Shown: positions 7,759-16,847, counted from the stretch's first letter. The stretch is DNA of 64,000 nt from Streptomyces populi (GCF_002911015.1 NZ_KZ626847.1:102856-166855); one strand, 5' to 3'. Notes: generated by a model not told the origin, from the sequence alone. Numbers and translations are program-made.

Positions 7759-9033
7759 ATGCCTTCACCCGTCCCTGCCGACCGCCGCCACGAGACCGAG
7801 TACGACCGCCGCCGACTGCGCCAGTGGCTCGCGGGTGAGGCCAGAGCCGACGGGGTGACCCGCCGTCAACTGCTCACGCTGCTCACCGCGACCGCCGCCG
7901 GAACCACGCTCGGCACCGCACGGCCCGCCCGCGCCGCCGACAGGACGATCGTCAAGCCGCTGCCCGCCGAGTGGTTCATCGAGCGCGGCACGAACGCGGA
8001 GACCCGCTGGGAGGCGCTGCGCGGAACCGGTCACCACACTCCGAACGAATTGTTCTTCGTGCGCAACCACACCGCCACACCCGTCCTGAAGGCCGACGAC
8101 TGGCGGCTGCGGCTGTGGGGGAGCGGACTGCGCGGCAGCCCCGGCGAGGACCGTCCGGTGGAGTTCGGGTACGACGATCTGCGCGCGCTGCCGGCCGTCA
8201 CCCGGACCGCCTTCGTCGAATGCGCCGGGAACGGCCGCTCGTACTACACGACGCAACAGGGCGAGACGGTCACCGGAACCCCGTGGACCCTGGGCGCGAT
8301 CGGCGTCGCACGCTGGCGCGGGGTGCGTCTGGCCGAGGTGCTGCGCCGGGCCGGACTGTCCCCGCGCGCCGTGGACGTGCAGCCGCGCGGTCTGGACGCC
8401 GAGTACGTCAGCGGCGGCGAGAGCCTGGGCCGGGTACGCCGCCCGCTGCCGCTGGCCAAGGCCCTGGACGACGTCCTGCTCGCGTACGAGATGAACGGCG
8501 AACCGCTCCCGTACGACCACGGCCATCCGGTACGGGTGTTGGTGCCCTCATGGGTGGGGATCGCCTCGATCAAGTGGGTCGGCGACATCGAGGTGTCCGC
8601 GCAGCCGCTGTTCTCGCCCTGGAACACCACCTTCTACCGGCTGTTCGGCCCCGCCCACCCCGAGGGCGGCAGCGCCCCGCTCACCCGACAGGCCGTCAAG
8701 AGCGCCTTCGAGCTGGCGAGCGGGGCCACGTTCGAGGCGGGTCGCGGGCACGTGCTCCACGGACGGTCGTGGTCGGGCGCGGGAGCCGTCGCCAGGGTCG
8801 ACGTCAGCACCGACGGCGGCGCCCACTGGCGGCCCGCCCGCCTGCACGACAGGCCCCGGACCGGCACCTGGACCCGCTGGTCGCTCGGCTGGAGCCCCGA
8901 CACACCCGGCACCACCCACCTCCTGGCCCGCGCCACGGACACGGCCGGCCGGACCCAGCCGGACACCGCCGTCCCCAACACGCAGGGGTACCTGTTCGAC
9001 GCGGTGGTACGGCATCCGGTGAACGTGGTCTGA
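7759..9033 (+). CDS. Molybdopterin-dependent sulfite oxidase-family protein, Tat-type signal
   Basis: The 424-residue protein starts with a twin-arginine-like signal (TRRQLLTLLTATAAGTTLGT, then ARPARAAD). This is followed by an oxidoreductase molybdopterin-binding domain (about 75-280) and a C-terminal Mo-co dimerisation domain (about 300-420). The motif TAFVECAGNGRSYY carries the cysteine that ligates molybdenum. Family members oxidise sulfite to sulfate or act as sulfite dehydrogenases, and export would place it outside the membrane. A Cys-type leader peptide precedes it, consistent with sulfur control. The DoxX-like gene lies 149 bp downstream on the same strand. Confidence 0.9.
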   Translation: MPSPVPADRRHETEYDRRRLRQWLAGEARADGVTRRQLLTLLTATAAGTTLGTARPARAADRTIVKPLPAEWFIERGTNAETRWEALRGTGHHTPNELFFVRNHTATPVLKADDWRLRLWGSGLRGSPGEDRPVEFGYDDLRALPAVTRTAFVECAGNGRSYYTTQQGETVTGTPWTLGAIGVARWRGVRLAEVLRRAGLSPRAVDVQPRGLDAEYVSGGESLGRVRRPLPLAKALDDVLLAYEMNGEPLPYDHGHPVRVLVPSWVGIASIKWVGDIEVSAQPLFSPWNTTFYRLFGPAHPEGGSAPLTRQAVKSAFELASGATFEAGRGHVLHGRSWSGAGAVARVDVSTDGGAHWRPARLHDRPRTGTWTRWSLGWSPDTPGTTHLLARATDTAGRTQPDTAVPNTQGYLFDAVVRHPVNVV

Positions 9034-9069
9034 CGGACGGCGGACCTGTTCCCAACAGGCCTTCCACAC

Positions 9070-9085
9070 AGGGCCGTTCGGCCCC
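9070..9085. promoter_or_regulatory. DevR/OsdR-like dyad upstream of the DoxX-USP unit
   Basis: AGGGCCGTTCGGCCCC is a near-perfect dyad lying 98 bp upstream of the start at 9183. The same pattern recurs at similar distances before many stress genes in this window. Assignment to a DevR/OsdR-type regulator rests on the gene content and the symmetry, not on binding data. Confidence 0.5.
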
Positions 9086-9182
9086 ACGGCGACAGCCCTT
9101 CGGCATCGGGCACCCGGCATCGCACGGGACGAGAGTGAGACGCGTCAGGCAAGGACCCGACTCTCCCGAGGGGATTCCCACC

Positions 9183-9803
9183 ATGGCCGTTCACCAGCAC
9201 CCGCACCGCAGTTCCGGCTTCCGTCTGTCCGCCGTCCTGCGCGGGCACCGGACCGCGTCCGCTTCCGGGACCGCCGTGGTGGCGGACACCGCCCCGGCCT
9301 ACGCCCTCGCCCTCCTGCGCCTGCTCACCGGGTTCGTCTTCCTGTGGGCCTTCCTCGACAAGACCTTCGGCCTCGGCTACGCGACCCCGTCCGGCAAGGG
9401 TTGGGCCGACGGCGGATCGCCGACCAAGGGGTTCCTCAGCGGAGTCGCGGCCGGACCGATGGAGTCGACGTTCCACGCGTGGGCCGGCACCGCCTGGGCC
9501 GACTGGCTGTTCATGCTCGGTCTGCTCGGCATCGGTCTGGCCCTGATCGGCGGGGTCGCGCTGCGGTTCGCCGCCGTCGCCGGCACGGCCATGATGGCCC
9601 TGATGTGGTTCGCCGAGTGGCCGCCCGCCCGGCACCTCTCGGACGGTTCGCCGAGCATGTCGACGAACCCGTTCGCCGATTACCACCTCGTCTACGCCGC
9701 CGCCCTGGTCGTCCTGGCCGTCACCGCCGCCGGCGACACCCTGGGCGCGGGCCGGCTCTGGGCCCGGCTGCCGTTCGTCCGCGACCACCGCTGGCTGCGC
9801 TGA
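9183..9803 (+). CDS. DoxX-like integral membrane protein
   Basis: The 206-residue protein starts at ATG 9183 behind a GAGGGG ribosome binding site. It has a hydrophilic N-terminus and then four hydrophobic segments (around 38-55, 95-120, 125-145 and 165-185). The motif ALALLRLLTGFVFLWAFLDK matches the DoxX/thiosulfate:quinone oxidoreductase large-subunit family. No partner subunit (DoxA) is visible. The nearby sulfite oxidase makes a sulfur or quinone-linked redox role plausible. A dyad at 9070-9085 lies in its promoter region. USP genes follow on the same strand. Confidence 0.75.
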   Translation: MAVHQHPHRSSGFRLSAVLRGHRTASASGTAVVADTAPAYALALLRLLTGFVFLWAFLDKTFGLGYATPSGKGWADGGSPTKGFLSGVAAGPMESTFHAWAGTAWADWLFMLGLLGIGLALIGGVALRFAAVAGTAMMALMWFAEWPPARHLSDGSPSMSTNPFADYHLVYAAALVVLAVTAAGDTLGAGRLWARLPFVRDHRWLR

Positions 9804-9975
9804 ACCCTCACGGCGCCCGGTCCCGTACCGGCACCCTCGGCCGCTGCCGGGCCCCGTACCCGGCATCGAGCCGCACCGCGGCCGCCCGGACCCGGACGAC
9901 GACCGGCGTCTCCCGCACCAGGGCCCCGAAGCAGCCCCCGAAACCCGATCCGCCGCGTCACAGGAGATGAAGACC

Positions 9976-10920
9976 ATGCCCCGCACTGTCACCGTAGGTC
10001 TCGACGGCTCGCGCGAGAGCCGGGCCGCCGCCGAATGGGCGGCCCGCGAGGCGAAGCTGCGTGATCTGCCGCTGAAGCTCGTCCACGTGTGGGAGCCTGT
10101 GCCGGAGCCGATGGCGCAGGCCTCGCTCCTGAGCGCCGAGACGCAGCAGCACCGGAGCGAGCGAAGCGAGATGGGGGTACCCCCGGCCGAAGGCTGGGGG
10201 AGGATCCCCCAGGAGGCCGCCGAGGCCGTCCGGCTGCGTCACCTCGACGTCGAGGTGGTCACGGAACAGCTTTCCGGCCACCCGGGCGACGTGCTCGTCA
10301 AGGCGGCGGAGGACGCCGAACTGCTCGTCCTGGGCTCGCGTGGCCTCGGCGGGCTGGGCGGCTTCATGGTCGGCTCGGTCGGTCTGTCCGTCGTCGCGCA
10401 CGCCGAGCGTCCCGTGGTGCTGGTCCGGTCACAGGAGCAGGCCGCCGACGAGCACGAGACGGACCCGACGGGTGTTCCGTCCGCCGGGACACCCTTCCGG
10501 CCGGTCGTGCTCGGGCTCGACGTCCAGCACCCGGACGAGACGCTCCTCACCTTCGCCTTCGACGCCGCCCGGCGGCGGGAGACCTCGCTGCGGGTCGTCC
10601 ACGCCTGGTACCCGCCGCCCTACTACGCGTACGGCACCCCCGTGAATCCCGCCCTGAACGAAGCCCTGGCGCTGAGCGCCGAGGCGGAACTGGCGAAGGT
10701 GCTCAGCCCCTGGCGGACCCGGTTCCCGGACGTGGAGGTCGTCGAGGTCACCCGGTACGGCAGCCCCGCGTTCCACCTGGTGAAAGCCTCCCGCGAGGCC
10801 TGCCTGGCCGTCGTGGGCCGGCGCGCCCGCCGCCTCCCCGTCGGCGCCCACATCGGCCACACCACGCACTCCGTCCTGCACCACGCCACCGCCCCCGTCG
10901 CCGTCGTCCCCCACGACTGA
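9976..10920 (+). CDS. Universal stress protein, two UspA domains, with an inserted repeat-encoded peptide
   Basis: The protein has 314 residues from ATG 9976 (the ATG at 9967 abuts the AGGAG and is unlikely). Two UspA domains are seen, about 1-160 and 175-314. Domain 1 has the ATP-binding motif GSRGLGGLGGFMVGSVG (G-x2-G-x9-G-S). The second ends HSVLHHATAPVAVVPHD. Residues around 60-75 (SERSEMGVPPAEGWGR) are not USP sequence. They are the in-frame translation of a palindromic repeat (10172-10202 plus flank). Compared with its USP relatives, removing about 16 residues restores a normal loop. The next USP begins 27 bp downstream, so the two form a unit. Confidence 0.9.
   Translation: MPRTVTVGLDGSRESRAAAEWAAREAKLRDLPLKLVHVWEPVPEPMAQASLLSAETQQHRSERSEMGVPPAEGWGRIPQEAAEAVRLRHLDVEVVTEQLSGHPGDVLVKAAEDAELLVLGSRGLGGLGGFMVGSVGLSVVAHAERPVVLVRSQEQAADEHETDPTGVPSAGTPFRPVVLGLDVQHPDETLLTFAFDAARRRETSLRVVHAWYPPPYYAYGTPVNPALNEALALSAEAELAKVLSPWRTRFPDVEVVEVTRYGSPAFHLVKASREACLAVVGRRARRLPVGAHIGHTTHSVLHHATAPVAVVPHD
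10172..10202. repeat. Palindromic repeat core, copy 2, inserted in frame in a USP gene
   Basis: The block reads TGGGGGTACCCCC, then GGCCGAAGGC, then TGGGGGAG. It matches the core of the MITE-like element at 397-430. A flanking GAGCGAAGCGAG stretch (10156-10170) probably belongs to the inserted unit. The insertion is a multiple of three and is translated without a stop. Confidence 0.75.
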
Positions 10921-10947
10921 CCCCCTTCCCCCGAGGAGAGCAGACCC

Positions 10948-11874
10948 ATGAACGCAGCGGTCGTACGAGCGTCCGGCGAGCCTCCGGCCGGTGGGACGAA
11001 GAAGACGGAACGGCCCCTGGTCGTCGGCGTGGACGGCTCCGAGCCCAGCCTGCGCGCCGCCGACTGGGCGGCCGACGAGGCCGTGCTGCGCGGTGTGCCG
11101 CTGCGGGTGGTGTACGCCTCCCTCTGGGAGCGCTACGAGGGCACGGCGCTCGCCGGGGAGCACAAGCCGTCCGAAGAGGTCCGCGCCGACGACATCGTGG
11201 CGGTGGCCGCACGCCGGGTCCTGAAGCGTCACCCGGACCTCGAGGTCTCGGCCGAGATCCTGGCGGAGGAGCCCGAGTACGCCTTGGTGCGGGAGGGACG
11301 CGACGCCTCCGCGCTGGTGCTCGGCACCCGGGGCCGCAGCGGTTTCGTCGAGATGCTGCTGGGCTCCGTCAGCCTCGCGGTGGCCGCGTACGCCGACTGC
11401 CCGGTGATCGTGCTGCGCGGCGGCCACGACAACCATGTCGGTGACGCCACCGCACACCGCGTGGTCGTGGGGGTCGACGAGAGCGGGAAGGACTCGGCGG
11501 CGATGCGTTTCGCCGTGGAGGAGGCGAGGCTGCGCCGGGCGCCCCTGGACGCCGTACGGGCCTGGCGCTGCCCCGCGCACGAGAGCGTGGACCATCCCCT
11601 GCTCGCCGGCGAGCCCGCTCGGCTGCACGAGGAACAGGCCGTCGAGACGCTGGACGAGGCATTGAAGAACGCGCCGGCCGATGTCGACGTGCACCGCCGC
11701 ACCGTGGAGGGCCCCGCCCGCCACGTCCTCCTGGGCGCGTCCCGGGGCGCCGGTCTGCTGGTGGTCGGCGCCCGGCGCCGTCCCGGACGCCTCGGGCTCC
11801 AGCTCGGCCGCGTCGCCCACGGAGTCCTGCACCACGCGGCCTGCCCGGTCGCCGTGGTCCCCGAACCGGCGTGA
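10948..11874 (+). CDS. Universal stress protein, two UspA domains
   Basis: The 308-residue protein has a UspA domain at about 24-160 with VVGVDGSEPSLRAADWA and the nucleotide motif GTRGRSGFVEMLLGSVS. A second, at about 170-305, starts VVVGVDESGKDSAAMRFAV but has a degenerate motif, GARRRPGRLGLQLGRVAH, lacking the final G-S. It ends HHAACPVAVVPEPA. A GAGGAG site precedes ATG 10948. It follows the USP at 9976 in the same transcription unit. It is most similar in pattern to the USP at 45800-46675, which shares the ASLWERYEG motif. Confidence 0.9.
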   Translation: MNAAVVRASGEPPAGGTKKTERPLVVGVDGSEPSLRAADWAADEAVLRGVPLRVVYASLWERYEGTALAGEHKPSEEVRADDIVAVAARRVLKRHPDLEVSAEILAEEPEYALVREGRDASALVLGTRGRSGFVEMLLGSVSLAVAAYADCPVIVLRGGHDNHVGDATAHRVVVGVDESGKDSAAMRFAVEEARLRRAPLDAVRAWRCPAHESVDHPLLAGEPARLHEEQAVETLDEALKNAPADVDVHRRTVEGPARHVLLGASRGAGLLVVGARRRPGRLGLQLGRVAHGVLHHAACPVAVVPEPA

Positions 11875-11929
11875 GGCGGCGCGACCCCGCACCGCGGCCG
11901 CCCGGGCGGGGCCGGTCGGCGGCGGTGGC

Positions 11930-11945
11930 AGGGCCGACCGGCCCC
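11930..11945. promoter_or_regulatory. DevR/OsdR-like dyad upstream of the GNAT/acyl-CoA synthetase operon
   Basis: AGGGCCGACCGGCCCC lies 82 bp before the start at 12027. It is one of the best matches in the window to the recurring AGGGCCGNNCGGCCC pattern. Confidence 0.5.
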
Positions 11946-12026
11946 GGAGCGGCCCCGTACAGCCCATGGGTCCCGTCCCCGCTCCGCCGGACGATCGAAG
12001 TACCGAGTGATGGGAGGAGATCCGCG

Positions 12027-14732
12027 ATGACGGACGACCTGCTCGAACGGCACCCCGTCCACGCCCTGCTCGCCGACGGCACCACCGCGCGCATCCGGCC
12101 GGCGCTCCCGGGCGACCACGACCGGCTGCGAGGGTTCTACGAGGAGATGGCGCCGGAGAACCTCCGGCTGAGGTTCTTCTCCGCGAGCGGGCGCTCGGGC
12201 ACCCAGGCCGCCGACCGGGCCTGCGCCCCCTCCCGCCCGGGTTACCGCGCCCTGCTGGCCGAGGCGGGCGGCCGGGTGATCGGCCTCGCCGAGTACGACA
12301 CCGGCGGGGAGGAGGGCACGGCGGAGGAGAAGAGCGCGGAGATCTCCATCGCCGTCGCGGACGGCCTCCACCACCGGGGCGTGGGCACCCTGCTCGTCGA
12401 GCACCTCGTCTCGTCCGCCCGGTCCGAGGACATCACCGCCTTCACCGCCGACGCCCTCGGTGAGAACCACGAGGTGCTCCGGCTCTTCGCCGACCTCGGC
12501 CTGCGCACCACCCGCCGCTTCGAGGGGCCGGAAGTGCGCTGCACCATCCACCTCGACCAGGACAACGCCTACCTGGCCGCGGTCGAGGCCCGCGGCCGCG
12601 CCGCCGACGTGGCCAGTCTGCTGCCCCTGCTGCGGCCCTCCACGGTCGCCGTGGTCGGGGCGGGACGCACACCGGGATCGGTGGGTCGGGCCGTCCTGCA
12701 CCACCTGCGCACCGGCGGCTTCACCGGTCGCCTCTTCGCCGTCAACCCCCGCATCGAGTCGGTGCTCGGGGTGCCGTCCCACCCGTCGGTCGCGGCACTG
12801 CCGAAGACACCCGATCTCGTGGTCGTGGCCGTACCGGCCGCCGGGGTGCCCGCCGTCGCCGAGGAGTGCGGGAAGGCCGGGGTCCGCGCGCTCGTCGTGG
12901 TCACCGCCGGCCTCGACCGCACCCAGGCGCGGGCGCTGCTGACCGCGTGCCGCACCCACGGCATGCGGCTCGTCGGACCCAACTGCCTCGGTGTCTCCAA
13001 CACCGACCCGGAGCTGAACCTCGACGCGACCTTCGCCGCGGGCCACCCGCGTCCCGGCACCGCGGGCATCGCCGTACAGTCCGGCGGCGTCGGCATCGCC
13101 CTGCTCGACGGGCTGTCCCGGCTCGGCATCGGGGTGTCGTCCTTCGCGTCCCTGGGCGACAAGTTCGACGTCAGCGGCAACGACATGCTCCAGTGGTGGG
13201 AGGGCGACGGCCGCACCGACCTCGCCCTGCTGCACCTGGAGTCCTTCGGCAACCCGCGCGCCTTCTCCCGCACCGCCCGGCGGGTGACCCGCCGCATCCC
13301 GGTGCTGACCGTCGACGCCGGCCGCACCGACGCGGGCCGCAAGGCGGCCGCCTCCCACACGGCCGCCGCGGCCACCCGCACGATGACCCGCCAGGCGCTG
13401 TTCACCCAGGCAGGCGTCACCGCGACCCGCTCGGTCGGCGAACTCCTGGAAACCGCGGCCCTGCTCCACTCCCAGCCGTTGCCCGAAGGCCCTCGCGTCG
13501 CCGTCGTCACCAACGCGGGCGGAGCCGGGGTGCTCACCGCGGACGCCTGTGCCGAGGCCGGACTCGTCCTTCCCCCGTTCACTCCCGCGGTGATCGACGA
13601 CCTTCTCGCCGTCCTGCCGGAAGGCGCCACCGTCGGCAACCCGGTCGACACCACCGCCGCGGTGGCCGAGGAACAGCTCGCCGAGTGCGTCGACCGCCTC
13701 ACCCGGTGCTCCGGCGTCGACGCCGTCGTCGTGGCGCTGGTCCCCACCGCGGTCGCCGCCGCCACCGGCGACGACCTGGTCAGGGCCCTCACCACGGCTC
13801 CCGGGCGCAGGGCCCGCCCGGTGATCGCCGTACGGCTGGAGCAGGACCGGTCCGTGGAACTGATGCCCGCCGACGGCGGCACCGTCCCCTCGTACGCCGA
13901 ACCGCAGTCGGCGGCCCGCGCCCTGGCCCACGCCGCCCGGCGCGCCGCCTGGCTCGCCCAGCCGGCCGGAACCGTCCCCGGACTGGACGGCATCGAGTCC
14001 GAGCGGGCCCGCACGGTCGTCGAGGAGTACCTCGCCTTCAACCCCGACGGCGGCTGGCTCGACCCGCGCACGTGCGCCGAACTCCTCGCCTGCTACGGCG
14101 TTCCGCAGATCCCGTGGGCCTGGGCCGAGTGCGAGGACGACGCCGTGCTCGCCGCCGACCGGCTGCGCGGCTTCGACGGCAGGGTGGTCATGAAGGCCCA
14201 CTGGCCCGGCCTCCTGCACAAGACCCAGCAGCGCGCGGTCCACCTCGACCTGCGCGGCGACGCCCAGATCCGGGCCGCGTTCCGCGACCTGGAGACCCGC
14301 TTCGCCGGCCTCATGACCGGCGTGGTCCTACAGCCCCTCGCCGACCGCGGCACCGAACTCCTCGCCGGCGTCGTCCAGGACGAGGTCTTCGGCCCGCTGG
14401 TCCTGTTCGGACTCGGCGGTACGACGACGGACGTGCTCGCCGATCACGCGGCCCGCCTCGCCCCGCTGACCGACCGGGACGTGCACGAACTGATCACCTC
14501 GCCGCGGTGCGCCCCGTTGCTGCTGGGCGCGAACGGAAGCACCCCCGTCGACCTCGAACGGCTGGAACAGCTGCTGCTGCGGCTGTCCCGGATGGCGGCG
14601 GACCTGCCGCAGCTCGCCGAGGCCGACCTCAATCCCGTCCTGGCGACACCGGGCGGGGTCACCGTGCTCGACGCACGGGTGCGGCTGCTCCCGCGCCGCT
14701 CCCAGGACCCGTATCTGCGCAGACTGCGCTGA
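12027..14732 (+). CDS. GNAT acetyltransferase fused to NDP-forming acyl-CoA synthetase (Pat/ACD-like)
   Basis: The 901-residue protein starts at ATG 12027 behind GGGAGGAG. Residues about 15-175 form a GNAT domain (VADGLHHRGVGTLLVEHLV). Residues 190-320 form a CoA-binding Rossmann domain, 325-480 a succinyl-CoA ligase-like domain with RKAAASHTAA carrying the presumptive catalytic His, and about 670-900 an ATP-grasp domain. This is the bacterial Pat architecture with the GNAT domain placed N-terminally. Such enzymes acetylate lysines (often of acyl-CoA synthetases) or make acyl-CoA. Whether the synthetase half is active is unknown. A CBS-BON gene and a flavodoxin follow with 12- and 16-bp gaps. 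Confidence 0.9.
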   Translation: MTDDLLERHPVHALLADGTTARIRPALPGDHDRLRGFYEEMAPENLRLRFFSASGRSGTQAADRACAPSRPGYRALLAEAGGRVIGLAEYDTGGEEGTAEEKSAEISIAVADGLHHRGVGTLLVEHLVSSARSEDITAFTADALGENHEVLRLFADLGLRTTRRFEGPEVRCTIHLDQDNAYLAAVEARGRAADVASLLPLLRPSTVAVVGAGRTPGSVGRAVLHHLRTGGFTGRLFAVNPRIESVLGVPSHPSVAALPKTPDLVVVAVPAAGVPAVAEECGKAGVRALVVVTAGLDRTQARALLTACRTHGMRLVGPNCLGVSNTDPELNLDATFAAGHPRPGTAGIAVQSGGVGIALLDGLSRLGIGVSSFASLGDKFDVSGNDMLQWWEGDGRTDLALLHLESFGNPRAFSRTARRVTRRIPVLTVDAGRTDAGRKAAASHTAAAATRTMTRQALFTQAGVTATRSVGELLETAALLHSQPLPEGPRVAVVTNAGGAGVLTADACAEAGLVLPPFTPAVIDDLLAVLPEGATVGNPVDTTAAVAEEQLAECVDRLTRCSGVDAVVVALVPTAVAAATGDDLVRALTTAPGRRARPVIAVRLEQDRSVELMPADGGTVPSYAEPQSAARALAHAARRAAWLAQPAGTVPGLDGIESERARTVVEEYLAFNPDGGWLDPRTCAELLACYGVPQIPWAWAECEDDAVLAADRLRGFDGRVVMKAHWPGLLHKTQQRAVHLDLRGDAQIRAAFRDLETRFAGLMTGVVLQPLADRGTELLAGVVQDEVFGPLVLFGLGGTTTDVLADHAARLAPLTDRDVHELITSPRCAPLLLGANGSTPVDLERLEQLLLRLSRMAADLPQLAEADLNPVLATPGGVTVLDARVRLLPRRSQDPYLRRLR

Positions 14733-14744
14733 GGAGGAACGGTC

Positions 14745-15479
14745 ATGCGACACAACAAGGTCGGATCCGTGATGACCACGGACGTCGTCCGCGCCGAGTA
14801 CGGCACGCCGTTCAAGGAGGTGGCACGGCTGCTCGCCGACCACCGCATCAGCGGACTGCCGGTGGTGGACGAGGACGACAAGGTCATCGGTGTCCTGTCG
14901 GAGACGGACCTGATGATGCACCGGGCGGTCACGCCGGATCCCCACGAGCCGGAACACCACCCGAGGCCGACGGACCTGTTGCCGGGGGCCAGGCGCCAGA
15001 GGGCCAGGAGCAAGGCCCGTACCGCCGGTGGACTGATGACGTCACCGCCCGTCACGGTGCACGCCGACGACACCATCGTCCAGGCCGCCCGCACCATGGC
15101 CCAGAAGCACGTGGAGCGGCTCCCCGTCCTCGACGAGGAGGACCGGCTCGTCGGGATCGTCTCCCGCCGGGACTTCCTCCAGGTCTTCCTGCGGCCGGAC
15201 GCGGAGATACGGCGCGACGTGATCGACGAGGTACTGGTGGGCTCGCTGTGGCTGGCGCCGCGCAGCGTCGAGGTCTCCGTGACGGAGGGGGTCGTCACTC
15301 TCACCGGGAGCATGGAACGCAAGAGCGAGACCGAGATCGCCGTGGCCATGACGCGCAGGATCGACGGTGTGGTCGACGTGGTCGCCCACCTCACCCACCG
15401 GCTGGACGACGCGCACCTGCGCCCGGACCACGATCGCACACCGCACGGCGTGACCGAGGACTGGCTGCGCCGGTTGTGA
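14745..15479 (+). CDS. CBS-pair protein with C-terminal BON domain
   Basis: The 244-residue protein has two CBS motifs, about 5-65 (ISGLPVVDEDDKVIGVLSET) and about 95-150 (VERLPVLDEEDRLVGIVSRR), and a BON domain at about 160-225 (VSVTEGVVTLTGSMERKS). CBS pairs bind adenine nucleotides and BON domains bind lipids or small ligands, so an energy sensor at or near the membrane is plausible. It sits 12 bp after the Pat-like gene and 16 bp before a flavodoxin, in one operon. Paralogues are at 43201-43863 and 43999-44700. Confidence 0.9.
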   Translation: MRHNKVGSVMTTDVVRAEYGTPFKEVARLLADHRISGLPVVDEDDKVIGVLSETDLMMHRAVTPDPHEPEHHPRPTDLLPGARRQRARSKARTAGGLMTSPPVTVHADDTIVQAARTMAQKHVERLPVLDEEDRLVGIVSRRDFLQVFLRPDAEIRRDVIDEVLVGSLWLAPRSVEVSVTEGVVTLTGSMERKSETEIAVAMTRRIDGVVDVVAHLTHRLDDAHLRPDHDRTPHGVTEDWLRRL

Positions 15480-15495
15480 AAGGAGGCGGACCGCC

Positions 15496-15993
15496 ATGAC
15501 CGACACCGTGCTGGTCACCTACGGAACCACGAACGGATCCACGGCGGAGATCGCCGAAGCGGTCGCCGGCACCCTGCGCGAGCAGGGACTGACCGTCCAG
15601 GTCCTTCCCGCCGGCTCCGTGACGAGCGTGACGTCCTACGACGGCGTCGTGGTCGGCGGCGGGCTCTACGCGGGACGCTGGCACAAGGACGCCCGACGGT
15701 TCGTGCGCAGGCACCGCGCCCTGCTCGCGGACCGCCCGGTGTGGTTCTTCAGCAGCGGACCGCTCGACGCCTCCGCCGCCGAGCGGGACATCCCGCCCGT
15801 GCGCGGGGTGCAGAGGGCCATGACCCGACTGGACGCCCGCGGACACATCACCTTCGGCGGGTGCCTGAAGGAAGGAGCCAGGGGACGGATCGCCAAGATG
15901 ATCATCAGCTCCGGCAATGGCGGTGACTTCCGGGACTTCGACGCCGTCGAGGCGTGGGCGAAGGGCGTCGCGGACTCCCTGAACCACAAGTAG
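15496..15993 (+). CDS. Flavodoxin-domain protein (HemG/protoporphyrinogen oxidase-like)
   Basis: The 165-residue protein begins MTDTVLVTYGTTNGSTAEIA, where T-x-T-x-G-x-T/S is the FMN phosphate-binding loop of flavodoxins. It also contains YDGVVVGGGLYAGRW and WFFSSGPLD, as in HemG-type flavodoxins. It is likely an FMN electron carrier or oxidase in the cytoplasm. Its redox partner is not visible. It starts 16 nt after the CBS-BON stop behind AAAGGAGG and ends the operon. A strong hairpin follows at 16068-16099. Confidence 0.85.
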   Translation: MTDTVLVTYGTTNGSTAEIAEAVAGTLREQGLTVQVLPAGSVTSVTSYDGVVVGGGLYAGRWHKDARRFVRRHRALLADRPVWFFSSGPLDASAAERDIPPVRGVQRAMTRLDARGHITFGGCLKEGARGRIAKMIISSGNGGDFRDFDAVEAWAKGVADSLNHK

Positions 15994-16067
15994 CACAAGC
16001 ATCTGACCCACAAGCAGGGCAAGCGGGAGGGGGGAAGCCGTCGGACTCGTCCACCCGCTCCGCCTCA

Positions 16068-16099
16068 CGGGCCCGGACCGCCTCTGCGGCCCGGGCCCG
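16068..16099. terminator. Bidirectional hairpin terminator
   Basis: The 14-nt arms at 16068-16081 and 16086-16099 pair with one mismatch around a CTCT loop. It lies between the convergent flavodoxin and Rv1733c-like genes. There is no U-tract, as is usual in Streptomyces. Confidence 0.65.
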
Positions 16100-16117
16100 A
16101 ATCCGGTCCGCGGCCGG

Positions 16118-16699
16118 TCAGCCGGTCCTGTGCCCCCAGCGCGGTTCCACCAGCACCCACTCCCGGGCCCACGCCTCGACACGGCGCCGGTCGAGCCGCC
16201 GACGGGCGACCGTGCCGGAGCCGAACACCAGGCCGGCGACGGCGGTCGCGGCCGCGGTGCCCGCGACACCCGACTCGACGGCCGCCCTCGTGGGACTCGG
16301 CGGCGCGAAGGTGAGACGGCCGTGGCCGTCCTGCCAGACCGTCACCTTCGATCCCGCCCTGCTCCCGGTGCTCACCAGGGCCCGCCCGGTACGGGGCGAG
16401 CCGTCGGCCGCCGTCCAGCGCACCGCCGTCATCAGGCGGCCGGAGCCGGAGCCCGGCCCGGCGGCGACCAGCGGGACGTCGTGCAGGACCACGGCGCGGA
16501 CCGACTGCCGTTCGGCTCGTTGCCGTGCGAACGCGTCGTCCGCGGCCCGGGCGGTCACCAGCCCGGCGGCGGTTCCGCCCAGGGTGAAGACCGTCCAGGC
16601 GGCCAGGACGATCCAGGCCTCGATGACGTCGTCGCGTCGCCGCAGCGGGTTGTCGTACCACCGCCACAGCCGCTTCCTCGCGTACGCGTCGAGGGGCAT
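16118..16699 (-). CDS. Rv1733c-family two-TM membrane protein
   Basis: The 193-residue protein starts at ATG 16699 behind GGAGGTG. It begins MPLDAYARKRLWRWYDNPLR, then has a transmembrane segment (VIEAWIVLAAWTVFTLGGTA), an external loop with RQRAERQSVRAVVLHD, and a second segment near residue 155. It ends DRRRVEAWAREWVLVEPRW. This two-segment layout is that of the Rv1733c family, whose mycobacterial founder is a DosR-regulated latency antigen of unknown function. It is a single gene convergent with the flavodoxin operon. A remnant of a relative lies at 52592-52790. Confidence 0.8.
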   Translation of the reverse strand: MPLDAYARKRLWRWYDNPLRRRDDVIEAWIVLAAWTVFTLGGTAAGLVTARAADDAFARQRAERQSVRAVVLHDVPLVAAGPGSGSGRLMTAVRWTAADGSPRTGRALVSTGSRAGSKVTVWQDGHGRLTFAPPSPTRAAVESGVAGTAAATAVAGLVFGSGTVARRRLDRRRVEAWAREWVLVEPRWGHRTG

Positions 16700-16831
16700 G
16701 GACCGGCACCTCCTTCGTCGTCCTGGTGACACTTCCGACGGTGACAGCCGGGGCCCCGCCGCGGCAGAGGCCGACCAGGCGCCGTGGCAGGGCCGCCCGG
16801 GTCCGGGGCCGGGGCCGGGCAGCGGACGTCG

Positions 16832-16847
16832 AGGGCCGGACGGCCCA
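16832..16847. promoter_or_regulatory. DevR/OsdR-like dyad upstream of alcohol dehydrogenase
   Basis: AGGGCCGGACGGCCCA lies 77 bp before the ADH start at 16924. Confidence 0.5.

Noticed and set aside
11229..14243. Leftward open frame of about 1,000 codons antisense to the USP and Pat-like genes
   Set aside because: The opposite strand encodes clear UspA, GNAT and acyl-CoA synthetase domains. The leftward reading shows none.
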